In this document: positions 1 through 11,616 of the stretch, in pieces
Layout: each line of letters starts with the position of its first letter
How positions within the stretch are numbered: position 1 is the first letter of the stretch
DNA from: Mucidula mucida
Lineage: Eukaryota; Basidiomycota; Agaricomycetes; Agaricales; Physalacriaceae
Direction of reading: 5' to 3'
DNA: 64,000 bases
Assembly (NCBI GenBank): GCA_015501055.1
Contig: JADNYV010000005.1
Span: 620,001 to 684,000 of the forward strand
Translations under genes and position numbers: made by a program
Notes under the pieces: model-generated
The model's database searches: none
Told to the model about the DNA's origin: nothing
What the model saw: only the letters and a program-made list of their open reading frames with translations

Positions 1-1634
1 TTGCAGGAGTGGATCCCCAATCTTCGTGGAGTTTCAGCCCAGCTGCGCCAGCACGTACAACCTCCTCTAAAGCTGTGGGCCCAGCGTCATTTCCCTTTCC
101 TGTGAATGCAAAGTTCATCGGAAGACCGTCGGTAGCGGCCAGCATGTGACGAATATAGAAGGGACTCGAAGTACATGTCGTGGCGTTTGTCCCAGCACTG
201 GGTCCCGTACCGCCACCAATCATAGTGGTCGTTCCAGCAGCGAGAGCTTCTTCGACCTGCTGAGGACAGATGTAGTGAACGTGGGCGTCAACAGCACCGG
301 CAGTCACGATGAGCTTCTCCCCCGCAATGACCTCTGAAGATGACCCTATGATCAACGAGGGATGAACGTTGGCCATGACATCTGGATTGCCGGCTTTGCC
401 AATGCCACAGATACGACCATCTTTGATACCAATGTCCGCTTTGTAGATTCCCGACCAATCAACAATGAGCGCGTTGGTGATAACGAGATCGACACACTCG
501 TTGGATGAGCGATTAGTGGCCTGGCCCATGCCTTCCCGAATAGTCTTTCCGCCACCAAACTTGACTTCGTCCCCGTAAACTGTTTCGTCATGCTCAACTT
601 CAATCCATAGGGTAGTATCGCCTAAACGAACACGATCACCAGTGGTCGGTCCATACATGGAAATATACGCCTGACGACTAAGCTCCGAGTCCTGAGAGAC
701 TTGGAGAGCACCAGGCTCGGGGACATGCGCGAAGCCCTTTTGGATTAAACCTGTCAAGATGGAGTCGACGCGTGATGGATCAAATGGACCAGTTGCAAGA
801 CGATTGCCTCCGGAAATGATCTGCCCACCAGCGATAGCGCAAAGCGTAACCGTTTTGACATCTCCAGGCTCGAAACGTACTGCTGTCCCAGCCGCAATGT
901 CGAGCCGCTTACCATAGGCTTTGCCTCTGTCAAATGACAATGCTGGGTTTGTTTCGATAAAGTGATAATGAGATCCAATCTAGACACGCTTAGACGCGAT
1001 TTTTTTTGAGAGCTGTTGCTCCACGTACTTGGATGGGTCGATCGCCATTGTTCGTGACCCTCAGAGATACACGCGCTCGACCGCGATTGAGGGTGACACG
1101 TTCTTTCTTGGCGATGATAGCACCGGGCATCTTATCTTGGGCGTATTCTTCAACTGGATGCACAGGAAATGCTGCGTTTTGGGGATGGAAGGAATGAGCC
1201 ATAGAGCGCGTTGTCCAAATTGCCATCCTCCGTGCAAATGGGATCGTGGACGGTGACAAGAAAGACGCTAAAACAACACTTTACGATGGATAAGAGGAAT
1301 ATGAATGACAACTTACCCATCGACGAAAGTGCCCTCGACTTGGATCTCATGCAATGCAGAGGGTACGTCCGATAAGACATGTCTTCGTCCAAGCATGTTC
1401 TTGCCATGCTGCATGAGTTCTGCTACAGAGTGTTTTCCATCACGAATGTGTTCTTGCAGCTGGGACGCTATCAGTGCTATGGCCTCGGTTTGATTGAGCT
1501 GCAGTCCGCGCGCGAGTCGTTTCTGGGCAAGAAACCCTGCCTGTAGTCTCGAGTTGGAAGCAGGCAATAACGTACATACAAGCTGTTACCTGGTGTAAGA
1601 GGAGTTTTGCCTCCTCACGAGGTAACAAGTGCAT
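1..1634 (-). CDS. Urease (gamma-beta-alpha fusion), 3' part cut by window edge
   Basis: Nickel enzyme that hydrolyses urea to ammonia and carbamate; fungal ureases fuse the bacterial gamma, beta and alpha subunits in one chain. Read from ATG 1634: gamma domain (starts [15 protein letters not shown]), then beta domain (around [11 protein letters not shown] and [14 protein letters not shown]), then the alpha amidohydrolase domain. The alpha part visible here includes the HVH nickel-ligand motif (GAVDAHVHY, about 270-310 on the plus strand) and the LKLHEDWG segment that carries the carbamylated lysine near the window edge; the remaining active site lies outside. Exons: 1634-1590, 1540-1317, 1267-1029, 979-1. 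The third exon changes frame near 1177-1188, inside adjacent T, G and G runs: LYGSFLP is in one frame and [11 protein letters not shown] in the next. Two run-length errors would restore a normal urease. Accessory proteins UreD/F/G are not in the window. Confidence 0.93.
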
Positions 1635-1855
1635 GAGGGTAGATGTAGAAGAGTGTTAAGGGTCAGGTGCCGCAGGCTATCTTGTCTCAAAAATTGACGG
1701 TGGGATGCTCGAAATAATATTCATGTTCATACGTGTGGACATAACATAGCGCATACAACATCCCGAACCTTCCACACCCATGACACGAAGCAAGTCAAGC
1801 TTAGGCCGTTGTTCTGGTACAAAGTCAGGTAGAGCAAAATGTACTGCAACACGAC

Positions 1856-2706
1856 TTACTTGTGGTGAGAAGCCTTGATGGCAGCGACCTTGGCCTTCTT
1901 CTCGGACACACGCTTGGCAATGAGAGCACTGATAAACGATGAATATCAACTCGTATATATGAACCGAATCTACTCACTCGTACTCGGACTTTTGCTCCTT
2001 CTGTGACTCGAGCTTTCTGCGCTTGAGAGAGTGGAGGTGACGGCGGCGTTGCAGGCGCAGGGGAGTAACCAATCGCTGGATTTTGGGTCTAATGTGACAA
2101 TGAATAGAGAACAAATGGCAGATGAATAAAACGTACGCCTTGGTGTATGGCTTGGCTCCCTCCTTCTTCGACGTGACCTCGCGACGAATGACATATTTCC
2201 TCACATCATCCTCCTTGGACAAGTTGAACATCTTGCGAATGTTTGTGGCGCGCTTGGGACCAAGTCTCTTGGGCAGGACGTTGTCAGTCAAGCCGGGGAT
2301 ATCCTGCTCTCCCTGCTTCACGATCACCAGCGACAAGACGGCAATGTCAGGTCCAACGATGCAGCCCCGGACAGACTTGCGTTTACGCTCTCCAGTGCGA
2401 CGGGTTCTGTAGCAGGAGTGGCCATCGGCTAGAAGGAGACGGACACGGTATGGTAAGAGGACACCCTGCTTCATTGGGAAACCCTGCTTGTCGTTTCCAC
2501 CAGTGATACGGAAAACATATCCTTTGAATTCGTCGCCGATAGAGTCACCAGGGACTTCTTGGGCGATTTTCTTATCGAAAAAGACACGGTAGCGGCGCTC
2601 CTCATCGATGTCAAACAATTTTTGTGCGCCCGTGGCGGGATCTAGATAGAATTAGCAGAGATGACAATGCGACAACAAGTTACACACAGGCGACGTTGAG
2701 CTTCAT
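1856..2706 (-). CDS. RPS6: 40S ribosomal protein S6 (eS6)
   Basis: Small-subunit ribosomal protein and, in other eukaryotes, a TOR-pathway phosphorylation target. Four exons: 2706-2688 (MKLNVA), 2641-2137, 2088-1978, 1928-1856, all with GT-AG introns. The junctions give [15 protein letters not shown] at the start, [12 protein letters not shown] in the middle and a basic tail ending KASHHK. Core eS6 signatures are intact, including [21 protein letters not shown] and [16 protein letters not shown]. The usual serine-rich C-terminal cluster of animal eS6 is absent; the protein ends ...[10 protein letters not shown], shorter than mammalian eS6. It is divergently paired with RPS13, with 202 bp between start codons. 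The reading frame is intact, unlike several neighbours. Confidence 0.97.
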
Positions 2707-2908
2707 GTTTGCGAAAGTCTCTTGAGGACGATCTGGATAAGCGCGTCGGCAACGTTCAGGTCGATGAGGTCGACGAGGTATTTTCGAGGAGCTGACAAAG
2801 CTGCTGCTGTATAGTTGCAGTACGGCAATCGCCGAGTTGAAACTCGGTTATCCACAGCTCACATCTCTTACACTTTTTTGTTACCTCAAGACACAAAAAC
2901 TAGCAGCC
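2707..2908. promoter_or_regulatory. Bidirectional promoter between RPS6 and RPS13
   Basis: Only 202 bp separate the start codons of two divergently transcribed ribosomal protein genes, so one shared regulatory region must drive both. A pyrimidine-rich stretch precedes the RPS13 start (about 2865-2885). I cannot assign specific factor-binding sites from sequence alone. Confidence 0.6.
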
Positions 2909-3574
2909 ATGGGTCGTATGCACGCTCCCGGAAAGGGTATCTGTACGTGCTCTTGTCGTTGCAGTGTCTGCGCCGTTGCTGACCATTATCCAGCCTCGTC
3001 TGCTCTCCCTTACCGTCGCGCTCCTCCGACTTGGCTAAAGACGACACCTGAGGATGTTGTCGACCACATCATGAAGCTTGCCAGGAAGGGTCTTACCCCA
3101 TCCCAGATTGGTGTCGTCTTGAGGGACAGCCACGGTATTCCTCAAGTCCGTTTTGTGACGGGAAACAAGATTCTCCGTATTCTCAAAGGCAACGGTGCGT
3201 CTGCTATCGTCTCTTGCTTCAACTTTCATTAATGCAGTGGCCTGTTTCTTCTTTCCTCCGCCTATTATTTGCGTGTCGCTTTCTTTACCTTTTGTTTGGG
3301 GATAGGACTTGGCCCATCCATCCCTGAGGACCTTTGGCACCTCATCAAAAAGGCGGTCGCCGTTCGCAAGCATCTTGAGACGAACCGAAAGGACAAGGAC
3401 TCCAAGTTCCGTCTCATTCTTATCGAGAGCAGGATCCACAGGTATCTATCCTTTTCTTTTTCCCTCGCCATTTACTCAACGCATTCTAGACTGGCTCGTT
3501 ACTACAAGACGAAGCAACAGATTCCTCCCACCTTTAAATACGACTCTGCCACTGCGTCGACGTTGATTGCTTGA
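2909..3574 (+). CDS. RPS13: 40S ribosomal protein S13 (uS15)
   Basis: Small-subunit ribosomal protein that binds helix 22 of 18S rRNA, homologous to bacterial S15. Four exons: 2909-2942, 2994-3194, 3306-3441, 3490-3574. Spliced protein begins [20 protein letters not shown] and ends near ATASTLIA, about 151 residues, the normal family length. Conserved blocks seen are [33 protein letters not shown] and [14 protein letters not shown]. The 111-nt second intron (3195-3305) is the longest. In animals this gene hosts a U14 snoRNA, but I see no convincing C/D box pair in these introns. Confidence 0.97.
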
Positions 3575-3681
3575 GGTGTATGTACGCGTATGGTTGTATT
3601 AGGTGACTTATGATGATATGCAATCGCCATGCTCTACAACGTTTCGAGATACAGACAGCGGGGGGTATTAAATACAGTACA

Positions 3682-4389
3682 TCATGCCTTGACCTGAAGC
3701 ATGTTGAGTGACCCGCGCGTTATCCAGAGATGCAGAACTTACGGCACCAAATCTCTCGACGCGCTTTTTCCTGCGGGCGAGCTCCTCCTCATCCACCACC
3801 TCTTCTACGGGCTGCTTGCGCTTGGCCGCATTCGACTCTGCCTTTTGCGTGTTTCCAAACTTTTCGCCGCGCTTCTGAATCTTTTCTGGGTCCTAAAACA
3901 CGATGAGACTTGTGGATGGGAAAAGCATGATTTACTCACGTCGCCAGCTGCTGCTGCCGCACCACGCCTCCGCTTTGGAGTGGGTTTTAATACCGACGAT
4001 GGGTCAACGAGCGGTATTCCGAATCGTTCGGCCCGTATCTTTCGCTTCGCTTCTTCAGAGTCAAGCGAATCCGCTGAAGGTTCAGCTACCGTTGACGGAG
4101 CAGAAACTGCCGCTGGTGGTTCAGGCTCTGCCGCTGGCTGCTCCGTTACGGGCTCTTTTGAAGGCGGCTTGGACACCGGTTTGGCGACAGGCGCCTTGGC
4201 TTCAGGCTTGGTGACTGGCTCAGAGTGTTCCGAACCATGGAGTGCATGGTATGCCTCGAGGGCGGGGTCAGAGGCTATTATAGCGGCAATAAGGTCGGCC
4301 TTGTTCGCTTTGGAAGGAAGCGGGACGCCTGCAGCAGCGAGAATGGCTTTGAGGTCTGCAACCTTGAGCACCTTGAGTTTGGCGTCCAT
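3682..4389 (-). CDS. SAP-domain mRNP protein, THO1/SARNP-like
   Basis: SAP-domain proteins of the Tho1/SARNP (CIP29) family bind nucleic acid and associate with the TREX mRNA-export machinery. Exons 4389-3940, 3892-3743, 3693-3682. The N-terminal SAP helix-loop-helix is visible in MDAKLKVLKVADLKAILAAA followed by KANKADLIAAI; a Pro/Ala/Glu-rich linker follows, then the family's repeated basic motif, seen as KIRAERFGIP and later as KIQKRGEKFG and RKKRVERFGAVKA at the end. The last exon encodes only three residues and the stop. I chose ATG 4389 because it starts the SAP domain; the frame is open upstream to 4479 and a longer N-terminus is possible. It is divergent from HAP2. Confidence 0.8.
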
Positions 4390-4717
4390 CAAGCCTTGAT
4401 GATCGTCACGCGTGACAGGTCGCGATCTCTGTTGAGGCCGCAGATGCCGTTGGTCAGGACCTCGGAAACCAGTTGCCATCTTAAATCTGATACTTGGGGT
4501 TTGCTTGTCGTCTAGACTCACAGATAGCAACATCTAAAATTGCATTCATTAGTTTCTACCGGACCAATGTAGATATTTAAAGGAGCCTGGTTTGTTGGGG
4601 CTCTGTATGCTGAAAGACAATATAGGGTGATTACAAGGGTTCTCGAGGTCCTGGAGCCGGCCCGGGCTACTCCCGTCGACCCCATCCCATTGGACCGTAC
4701 TTGAACCAATCAATGTC

Positions 4718-5623
4718 ATGTCTCTGGACGGCGTCGATCTCAACTTCTGGGGTACTGCGCCTTCCACACTCAACGTCCACGCCCCGACCACCACCCAACC
4801 ATATTCCTTCTCCAGCTCCCTTCCAGATCCACCTCTGCCCGTCGACGACGAGCCACTTTATGTCAATGCCAAGCAGTATTACCGCATTCTCAAACGAAGA
4901 GTCGCGCGCGCCCGACTCGAAGAGGTCCATCGTCTTTCGCGCCAACGCAAGGTTCGTTTCTCGCTCTGCACATCGTCTCGTCCTCATACCCGTGTCGCCA
5001 GCCGTATCTCCATGAATCACGCCATAAACATGCAATGCGTCGCCCCAGAGGCCCAGGCGGTCGCTTTCTGACCGCGGAGGAGATTGCTGCCCAAAAGGCA
5101 TCCTCTGGCGACGTAGAGGCCCATCGTCTGCACATCCAGAAAACGACGAGGACGCAGAGGGCGACGATGTCGAGTCTCCCGAAAATATGGTTTCTCCGGT
5201 GGACACACAACCGCAGGTACCATCCCAGTCCCAGCCTCAGCAGCACTGCACCCGCATCAGCAGCACCACCAGCAGCATCCACACATGCAACAGAACGTTC
5301 ATCGCGACCCAAACAACTTCATGTCTTCAGATATGAATGTGATCAACATTCCGTATACGCATAACCACAACCAGTCGCTGCACCACCAGCACCAGCACTC
5401 GTCGCTGAGCATTGCCATATCCCAGCAGTCCAAGCTGCCTACTGCTGCCCCACCCCACCATCTCTTTTCACACGGCCCCCAGGGTTCTCCAATCACTTTG
5501 AGCTCTCCGTATCCTATCCAGATGCACCATGTTCCCCATCCCCATGCTCATGCACGTCATCGTCATTCCCAGTTAAATTACGCCCAAGGGCTTTACCCGG
5601 ACCAGTACAACGCTCCTTCCTAG
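4718..5623 (+). CDS. HAP2: CCAAT-binding factor subunit A (NF-YA/HAP2)
   Basis: DNA-contacting subunit of the heterotrimeric CCAAT-binding complex, which in fungi controls respiration, iron and nitrogen genes. The first exon (4718-4951) ends in the subunit-interaction helix ([17 protein letters not shown] and [14 protein letters not shown]); splicing to 5001 continues directly into the DNA-binding half ([20 protein letters not shown] then RFLTAEEI). The C-terminal region is Gln/His-rich ([27 protein letters not shown]) and ends at 5623. Two further frame changes occur after the domain, near 5120 and 5216-5260. They could be very short introns (about 38 and 44 nt) or single missing bases; the first is well explained by one missing base at 5117-5122. 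The domain itself is not affected. Confidence 0.9.
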
Positions 5624-5886
5624 ATACCTGTATCGTTATCGTTTCCTTTCTCTTTGCTATCACGAATTCGGGTCATTAGATTGTGTACATTAGCATCTCT
5701 TATTTAACAAAATGTCTGAAAACTGGCTATCACATGCCCTTTAAAGTTTGGAATCATGTAGAGGCTCTGATGAAATGAAGCACATTAGGTTCAAGCTAGT
5801 GAACCGAATGAATGGATCGAATGTGGCGCAATTGTTTCAACCACCCATCTTGAACTAGCAAATAAATGAGTTGTATGTATAGTCCA

Positions 5887-6568
5887 TCATCCATCTATAT
5901 CCATCGCATCATCGTCCTCCACTACAGGCGGTCCCGTTGGTGTAGTGCCCGGCATCTCCACCTGTTCTTCCTCCTCGTCGTCCTCCACTTGTGTGACTGG
6001 TCGCGTCAGCGGTTTGTACAAGACGAGTGCCTGGGTGCTAGAAGATGGTACGGGGAGTGACGAGGAGAGAGAATGCAACCGAATCCGGTCCATCAACGCG
6101 GGTGAAATTTGTACACATGTCGAAGAAGAAGAATCTTCTTCCTCGTCCGATGACGCGTCGAGGTCTGTGACGACTATACCTGGAAAGACTATCAGAAACA
6201 CTAGAAGGAGAAGCAAAGGGACACTCACGATCTGGTTCCGGTTCGTACCACGAAGAGTACTTCATATTGACTTCAGGTATCGATGGAGTCCCCGAGCGCT
6301 CGTTTACTTCGCTTGGCTCAATTACATTCGTGGGCTGGATCATGGGTATATCATCTCTGGGGATGCCCAGCTCGGAGATGGTCGGTCCACCACGCACACG
6401 CGAATACGTGAGCGGCGTGGGATCACTGGCAGACAGAGATAGATGGGAAAGCGTGCGTTCGAGTTGGCTGAATCGTCGGCGTTTGGCGTGGTGGGAGCTC
6501 GACGAAGATGCTGCCGAATCGTCACTGCTTTCCGAACCACTAGGCGTCGACGAGTGTTTGCGTTTCAT
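5887..6568 (-). CDS. Acidic low-complexity protein, unknown function
   Basis: I do not recognise this protein. Two exons (6568-6229 and 6179-5887) joined by a clean GT-AG intron give about 210 residues. The N-terminus is basic and Ser-rich (MKRKHSSTPSGSESSDD, then HHAKRRRFSQLERTLSHLSL), which looks like a nuclear-localisation-type cluster; the middle has a possible conserved block (PTISELGIPRDDIPMI and NMKYSSWYEPEPDR); the tail is acidic (DEEEDSSSS, EDDEEEEQVEMPG). The WYEPEPDR segment across the splice site is the best candidate for a conserved motif. An in-frame upstream ATG cluster reaches 6631. It sits alone between HAP2 (convergent) and the Clr2-like gene (same strand). Confidence 0.6.
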
Positions 6569-6867
6569 AGAGGGTGTTGCAAACCACGGATGGCTGGGTG
6601 GCCAGGAGGAAATGCAGCTAGTCATCCTCAAGAGTGTTTCGTCGTGGAAGTTGGCAGAAACAATTCGAGAGTTCGAGTCTTGAAATCATCACACGTGACC
6701 ATGCCTCAAATGATCACGAGACTGTTCGCGAAAATTCTAGTATCGACGAGTAAGAAAAGGAATCTACAGGAAACAGTAGAAGGGAACATGATAATAGGAT
6801 TACAAAACGGCACAGCAGATGCATAAGGCAAATGTTTTACGTTCAAGGTCAACGAAAAGAAAGCTAC

Positions 6868-8466
6868 TCATTCCCCTCTATCGTTCGACATCTCCAGGGC
6901 ATGCTTAGCTGCTTCCAGCAGCATTTCGCTACGGCCAACGTCGCCACAATGAAAGACCCTAGAGTTTGAATCATGTACAGGCAAAATCAAGCCTTCCAGA
7001 GCAGCAATACAACCTAATTGCGCGAGGGAACAATCCCTCAAAAGTGGGTGATCCATAAGACGATGGATATACTTTCCCGAAATACAGTCTGAGGGATCAG
7101 ACATTCGTACGTCTCTGGCAATATACACCGAAATCTATATCCAATCGGCGCCTCTGGAAGACGTTCCGTCGCTGGTGCTGTATCATTAACCAGCTCATAG
7201 ATATCCCCTGCTAAACGAGGGACTGGGCCATCACAAACGACCGACTCCACTCGGAAGAACACGATAGAGTCTGTGTTCTCACTCTCGTGTGACGAGAGCG
7301 AATGCGGTACATTGAGATCTTTGCGCTTCACATTGAGACGTAGGATGTGTCCCGGAAGCAGCTTCTCAGAGCCAAACCAGAGTCCAAGCTCTTCTTTATC
7401 TTTGTTATTTTCTATTGATGACTTATAAAATATTCTTATAAAGCATTCATGAAAAAACTCACTGAAGCTACCACCCCCATGGGAGGACACCCGCAGAATA
7501 GTGAGCAGGGCGGCCTGAAACTTCTTTGCATCCTCAAACCAAAGATACTTGGCGCGACTGGAACTGACAGCTCCGGCCTGGACAGCTGGAGGACGCGCAA
7601 ACAGAAGATTTCGCCAGCGTGAAAGGGCAAGACCACATCTTCCGTCACAGGAATCGCTTCGGGAAATTGTGGGATCCACACCCGAAGGGTACCGGAGTTC
7701 AGCATCAGGACGAAGGCTGGCCAAAACTTGATGGGGTTTGTCGACTGACGAAGCAACGAATCAGACAGGGAAACCCAAACAAGGTCACCCCAGCTATACG
7801 TGGGTGGCAGTGGCGCGGCACCCTTGCCCGAGTTCGTTTGCGGATGGTCCACCCCGGATACAAGACATCATCGGCTGTGGAAGGACCTGCAGCGATGACG
7901 GCCAGAGAATCACGATGGGTAGAGGAAAGGTGACGACAGCGCAGACACTCCTCGCCACTGTATAGCGCGTGCATATGAAGAATACACGCCTCTGGAGATC
8001 TAAACTTGTGGGCGAAGCCTGGACAAGCCAGGTTGAGCCCAACGTTCTACTCTTTTCGTAAATGACATCGACTGACCAAAGAGCTCCACATCACTTCTTG
8101 CTTCTACGTCGTCAAGCCTTGCTTTCTCAAACAGTCGATAACCCGTAGGCCAGGTCTTCAGGATGTGGCTATCAGGGTCTGAAAACGCCGGTTGAACACG
8201 CTTTTCTATGAGAGAAGTAACTTGAATCCTACCAGGTAATGTTAAGCGCTTCGCCAGCTCTATGCCACCCTTCTTCTCCATCTGATATCTTTCGGAGTGT
8301 CGTGAGCGATGGGGTGCCAGCCCGACTGAACGACGCGCTCTTCGTCACGCTTGGTCGGCCAGTGGGCCTCGTTACCGTCAGATCTGTGGATCTCGATGAA
8401 GTTGGGATTGTCGGGTAATGCATATAGCTCCGAACTTTTTCTACCCAAAGCCGATGCTGGAGCCAT
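6868..8466 (-). CDS. Clr2-like transcriptional-silencing protein, frame-disrupted
   Basis: Segments resemble the cryptic loci regulator 2 family, a subunit of the fission-yeast SHREC heterochromatin-silencing complex. Seen in order on the minus strand: an N-terminal block (NPNFIEIHRSDGNEAHWPTK, DEERVVQSGWHPIAHDTPKD), a second block (WPTGYRLFEKARLDD, VELFG spliced to FAHKFRSPEACILHMHAL, then a CLRC pair), a middle block (PPTYSWGDLVWVSLSD, IKFWPAFVLML) and a C-terminal block (APIGYRFRC, SGKYIHRLMDHPLLRD, ending ALEMSNDRGE). The reading frame breaks at 8268-8270 (a GGG on the minus strand), at 7093-7095 (CCC), and probably near 7525-7560 and 7850. One extra base in each of the first two runs restores the family sequence. 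It is therefore either a recent pseudogene or a gene hit by sequence error. Splice sites between 7840 and 7900 are unresolved. Confidence 0.5.
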
Positions 8467-9521
8467 TTGTGCTCAGTACAGGACAGCTGAAAGAAAACGA
8501 CCAACCTCGCCATTGTTATAGTCGTATTTGGGTTTGATATGCGTTGGAAGCAAAGTTAGTTTCGTGACCGCAGCTCGTTACTAGGTAGGAGCTAATGAGA
8601 GGAAGACGGTTTAATCAGGGAAAAAAAGAATGATCGTCGATTGAAGCTGGGGAAAACACGCAGGGACCCCACGTATGCAGGTTCTGCTTGCCAGGGTAAC
8701 CAAATTCCCGCTGAGTACTCGCAAACTCTAAAAAAGAGCACGAGGGTCTTGAGTGAATTATATGTTGGGTTGAGACGGACGGGTACTTACCAGTTCGACA
8801 TCGATATGGAGTCAGAGATGCAGTGAAGAATGTTTAAAAGTTTGAGAACTTCTCTGAACAACGGGTGTCCAGAACCTTTGAATAAGCGAATCTCACAGCT
8901 TCCCGCCGACATCCTGGTTCTAACTGTGCGCGGTGACCAAGGTCACTGTTCTTTTTAATAGAAAACTGGTGCAATGGACGATTCCAGAACGAACCATCCC
9001 CAGAGTTGACGCTTGACAGAGGTAGGTTGAGAACGATGATCCAGCAACAAAATGGATGCTTACCAAAAGTCTGGGTTTCGTTAAGCGCCGGTGTCCAACT
9101 GTTGGGAAAGGATCAGCTATCGTAGACACCGAAAAAGTCTAGGATTGACGCAGGTCAATTCCGTTTCATCGGAGGGTACATACTGACCTCCCCCCGGACG
9201 TAGAGGGCACAGCCCCATTGTCGATGCTGCCATCACCATTCCTACCACTGTCCGACGGAGAACTGAAAAACGTTGTTGTCTTTCTTGATCATAGTGAAGT
9301 AGACGGGTGTATCAATGCTAGAACGGAGGGCAATTGGAGCATCAGTACAAGCGAGCCAGAAGAGGCGTGGTCCCTTCTACGTATCATTCAGTGCAAGGAA
9401 GATGTCAATAGAAACCCGACGAATCAAGTCCCTCGCCGCCTGAAGACTTTACAATGAGAAGATGGCGATTCATGCTGATTTATTAATTGAAACATCACCG
9501 ATAGGACAACTGCTAAACGCA
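8467..9521. other. Intergenic, no gene recognised
   Basis: About 1 kb between the starts of the Clr2-like gene and the 3' end of DBP9. Open frames here (for example 9218-9457 plus) have no recognisable motif or splice continuation. I see nothing beyond ordinary intergenic sequence. Confidence 0.5.
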
Positions 9522-11360
9522 TCATTTGAACTTGCGCAGAGGATCACTCTTCTTCTTGCCTCCTCTACCTCTACTAACTCCACCTCTTCCACCGCCTCCT
9601 CTTCCGCGGCCCCGTCCCCGTTCAAACTTGGGATTTCTGAACGGAACAAACCCGACCTTGTTCTCCTCCGGAGTAGCCTGACCGTCAACAGGAACGATCT
9701 TAGGCATCAAGTACGCCGGTACATGCTTCATCTCGGATCCCTTGGCCCGCCCAACGATGCGATCGTGCGTTAAACTCAACGCTTCCCGATCCTCTGGGTG
9801 ATCCTCAAAATGGGCTTCAGCTTCTCGCTACCCAGTAGCTCAGCTTTGAGTTCCCGTATCCGTGCCTCTTTCACTGCCGCCCGCGTTACACTTCGTAAAG
9901 CGTCTTCCATCCGGTACCGGAAACCATCGACCTGCTTCATGTCGAATTTGTATTCCTTGATGCGGTCAGGCCCTTGTTGGGCTTCGATTCGACCAAAGAC
10001 GGTCTCATCTTTTTTGGCGCTAGGTAGGCCACCGACAGCCTTGTCCTTGCCCCATTCATGTGGTGGGACGACGAAGGACAGGGCCATGCCTGTCCTACCA
10101 GCACGAGCTGTTCGCCCAACTCGATGAATGTAAGAGCGCGACGAGGTCGGCAGGTCGAAGTTCAGAACGCACGCAACGTCGATGAAATCAACGCCACGAA
10201 TGACACCATATTCCGTATCCCTTTTGGCCGGCTTTTTTGTCTTTTTCCGCTTTCGTTGCGGGGATGGTGATCGCTTCCGTTTGAGAGGCGCGTCCGTTTT
10301 TGTTTCCGCATCAACCTCTTCTGTCTGCTCTTCACGTTGCGTCGACATGACTGGAAATGCATAAGAAGTAGACAGCTACACAAATATGAATGGGCTCACG
10401 TTGTTCACCGTCGTCCACAGTTTCATCTTCCTCTTCGTCGTTCTCCAAACCACCACTTTCGTCGGTTGCGATAATATAATCATAAACACCCTTGTTGAAC
10501 TCTTGAACGGCATGATACCGGGAGTTGAGAGGCAGCTCCGAATTCAAGACACAGCTCTTGATGGAGAATTGCTCCAAGAAGAGTTTTAGGCGGTAGCATC
10601 GGTCGACGTCGTTCACAAACATGATGCATTTACCGCGGATGAGTTTTAGCTTTAGGATGACATATGTGAGGAGGAATTTATCCGTTTCCGAACATCGAAC
10701 AGCGTACTGTGTGAGATTCGATGCATCTTCCTCGTCCTCTTCTAGACGAAGAATAACGGGATTTCGAAGGGTCAATCCTTTGAGCATCTCGACGTCCTCT
10801 GTCATTGTAGCGCTCATGAGGAACGTTTGGAAGACATGGGGTAAGTATGCGCCGCTAAAGATGTGCCGTATGTCTGCAGCATGTCCATAGGATAATATGA
10901 GGTCGGCTTCATCTATGACGAGTGACTCTAGATGTGGAAGGGCGGGCAGCGACTGAAGGAGACGGGCGGGGGTGGATATAAGGATAGATGGTGTGCTGGA
11001 TTGAACGGGTGACGATGACAGATTGGCGATGCTGACGTCTGGACAATACGCAGTTAATGCACGTAGCGTGCCATGTACCTGCGCGGCAAGTTCGCGGGTA
11101 GGGACCAAGATGAGGGCAAGAGTCATCGGGGAGTCGTGGGAGGCGTTCAGGATTTTTTGGAGGACTGGTAAAAGGTAGGCAATCGTTTTTCCGCTGCCTG
11201 TGCGCGCGCGTGCTAGAATATCTCGGTTTTCCAAGGCCAAGGGAATGGCTTTTGCCTGAATTAGGGTGGGTTTAGCGAAGCCCATATCCGCCAAAGCTCG
11301 CAGAAGCCGTGCATCGAGGAGATGGGAGAATCCTGCATATTTCCCGATGTCTTCAGACAT
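9522..11360 (-). CDS. DBP9: ATP-dependent RNA helicase DBP9 (DDX56 family)
   Basis: Nucleolar DEAD-box helicase needed for 60S ribosomal subunit assembly. Start ATG 11360 ([20 protein letters not shown]). RecA-1 motifs: Q motif ([16 protein letters not shown]), Walker [21 protein letters not shown] box in [13 protein letters not shown]. RecA-2 holds [19 protein letters not shown] and [13 protein letters not shown]. The family-specific acidic insert ([15 protein letters not shown]) followed by a basic stretch lies before motif VI, and an intron (10399-10351) interrupts it. The conserved tail moves to another frame at 9812-9814: KLKP is followed by [17 protein letters not shown] only if a CCC run is read as CCCC. 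The C-terminus ([10 protein letters not shown], then Arg/Gly repeats and [11 protein letters not shown]) ends at 9522. Confidence 0.95.
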
Positions 11361-11616
11361 GGTTGAGGGAGAGTAACAAATTTTAGCAGCCATCAGAAGT
11401 GCCATGATCACATCTTATCTTATCGTTCCGACCGTACTGCGAATCGAAAATAATAATATCAATTGAACGGTATAAGGTAATTCTTGTGGAGCTACAAATA
11501 AATCTTGTGGTGTAAATATGCCTGAAGCTGTACGATTCCAGTCGGGGTATAGTGGTGTATGAAAGAAGAGAGATTAATGGATACAGTGGTGAGCGATGAC
11601 GAAGTCCCATGAATAT

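Noticed and set aside
1141..1200. Programmed ribosomal frameshift in urease
   Set aside because: No slippery heptamer or downstream pseudoknot is seen and similar breaks occur in unrelated genes, favouring run-length error.
3195..3305. Possible U14-type snoRNA in the RPS13 intron
   Set aside because: I looked because animal RPS13 hosts U14; no convincing C (RUGAUGA) and D (CUGA) box pair with flanking complementarity is present.
4667..5206. Antisense frame over HAP2
   Set aside because: It overlaps the conserved NF-YA domain on the opposite strand and has no recognisable sequence.
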